Shown here one piece after another: positions 5,928 to 5,966 of a stretch of 5,966 bases of DNA. Position numbers and translations under genes: made by a program. The notes beneath the pieces were generated by a model. It was not told the DNA's origin and searched no databases. It saw only the letters and a list, made by a program, of their open reading frames with translations. Origin of the DNA: DASWUD01 sp036401755 (GTDB lineage: Bacteria > Pseudomonadota > Gammaproteobacteria > Thiohalomonadales > Thiohalomonadaceae); contig DASWUD010000198.1 of NCBI GenBank assembly GCA_036401755.1, positions 1-5,966 of the forward strand. Direction: 5' to 3'. Positions within the stretch are counted from its first letter, which is position 1. Every line of letters starts with the position of its first letter.

Positions 5928-5966
5928 AGCGTGCGCTGATCCCCGTGAGTCTGGCCATGATCTTCG
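5924..5966 (+). CDS. Start of an unidentified gene, cut by window end
   Basis: Only 14 codons are visible: MKRALIPVSLAMIF. A basic start followed by a hydrophobic run suggests a signal peptide or membrane anchor. The ATG overlaps the surf1 stop (ATGA), and GGAG at 5913-5916 lies 7 bases upstream, so a coupled downstream gene is well supported. In comparable operons the genes after SURF1 are a small membrane-anchored protein and then ctaA and ctaB for heme a synthesis, but too little is visible to assign this one. Confidence 0.7.
   Translation, partial: MKRALIPVSLAMIF

Overview
This window reads as ordinary chromosomal DNA of a GC-rich proteobacterium. A gammaproteobacterium is the best guess, because the LigA C-terminus, the A1-type CoxA and the small twin-transmembrane gene placed antisense before SURF1 all resemble the arrangement I know from Pseudomonas and relatives. 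I cannot name a genus from sequence alone.

Layout. Positions 1-888 are the 3' part of ligA, the NAD-dependent DNA ligase, on the + strand; its first ~375 codons lie before the window. A compact hairpin at 914-934 probably ends that transcript. Positions 889-1382 form the only long non-coding stretch. It is less GC-rich than its surroundings and contains a ~140-bp imperfect inverted-repeat element at 1187-1326 that looks like a MITE or similar non-autonomous repeat. From 1383 on, the genes are tightly packed: coxB (subunit II with CuA and a fused C-terminal cytochrome c), coxA (subunit I), coxC (subunit III), then surf1 (assembly factor) and the first 14 codons of another gene. Neighbouring + strand genes overlap by 4-8 bp (coxB/coxA, coxA/coxC, surf1/next gene). 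A small DUF2909-like twin-transmembrane gene lies on the opposite strand, filling the gap between coxC and surf1.

How the genes work together. CoxB, CoxA and CoxC are the three core subunits of a caa3-type cytochrome c oxidase. Electrons pass from a cytochrome c donor to the CoxB heme c or CuA, then to heme a and the heme a3/CuB site in CoxA, where oxygen is reduced to water with proton pumping. SURF1 helps insert heme a into CoxA. All catalytic ligands I looked for in CoxA and CoxB are present, so the enzyme should be functional. ligA is unrelated in function.

Points worth a second look: the repeat element just upstream of coxB; the uncertain coxB start, which lacks a Shine-Dalgarno and may hide a one-base frameshift; the absence of ctaG/cox11 between coxA and coxC; and the antisense DUF2909 gene, whose ATG shares a CATG with the surf1 ATG and which may be transcribed as a leaderless mRNA. 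I see no convincing sign of a wholly new biological system here.
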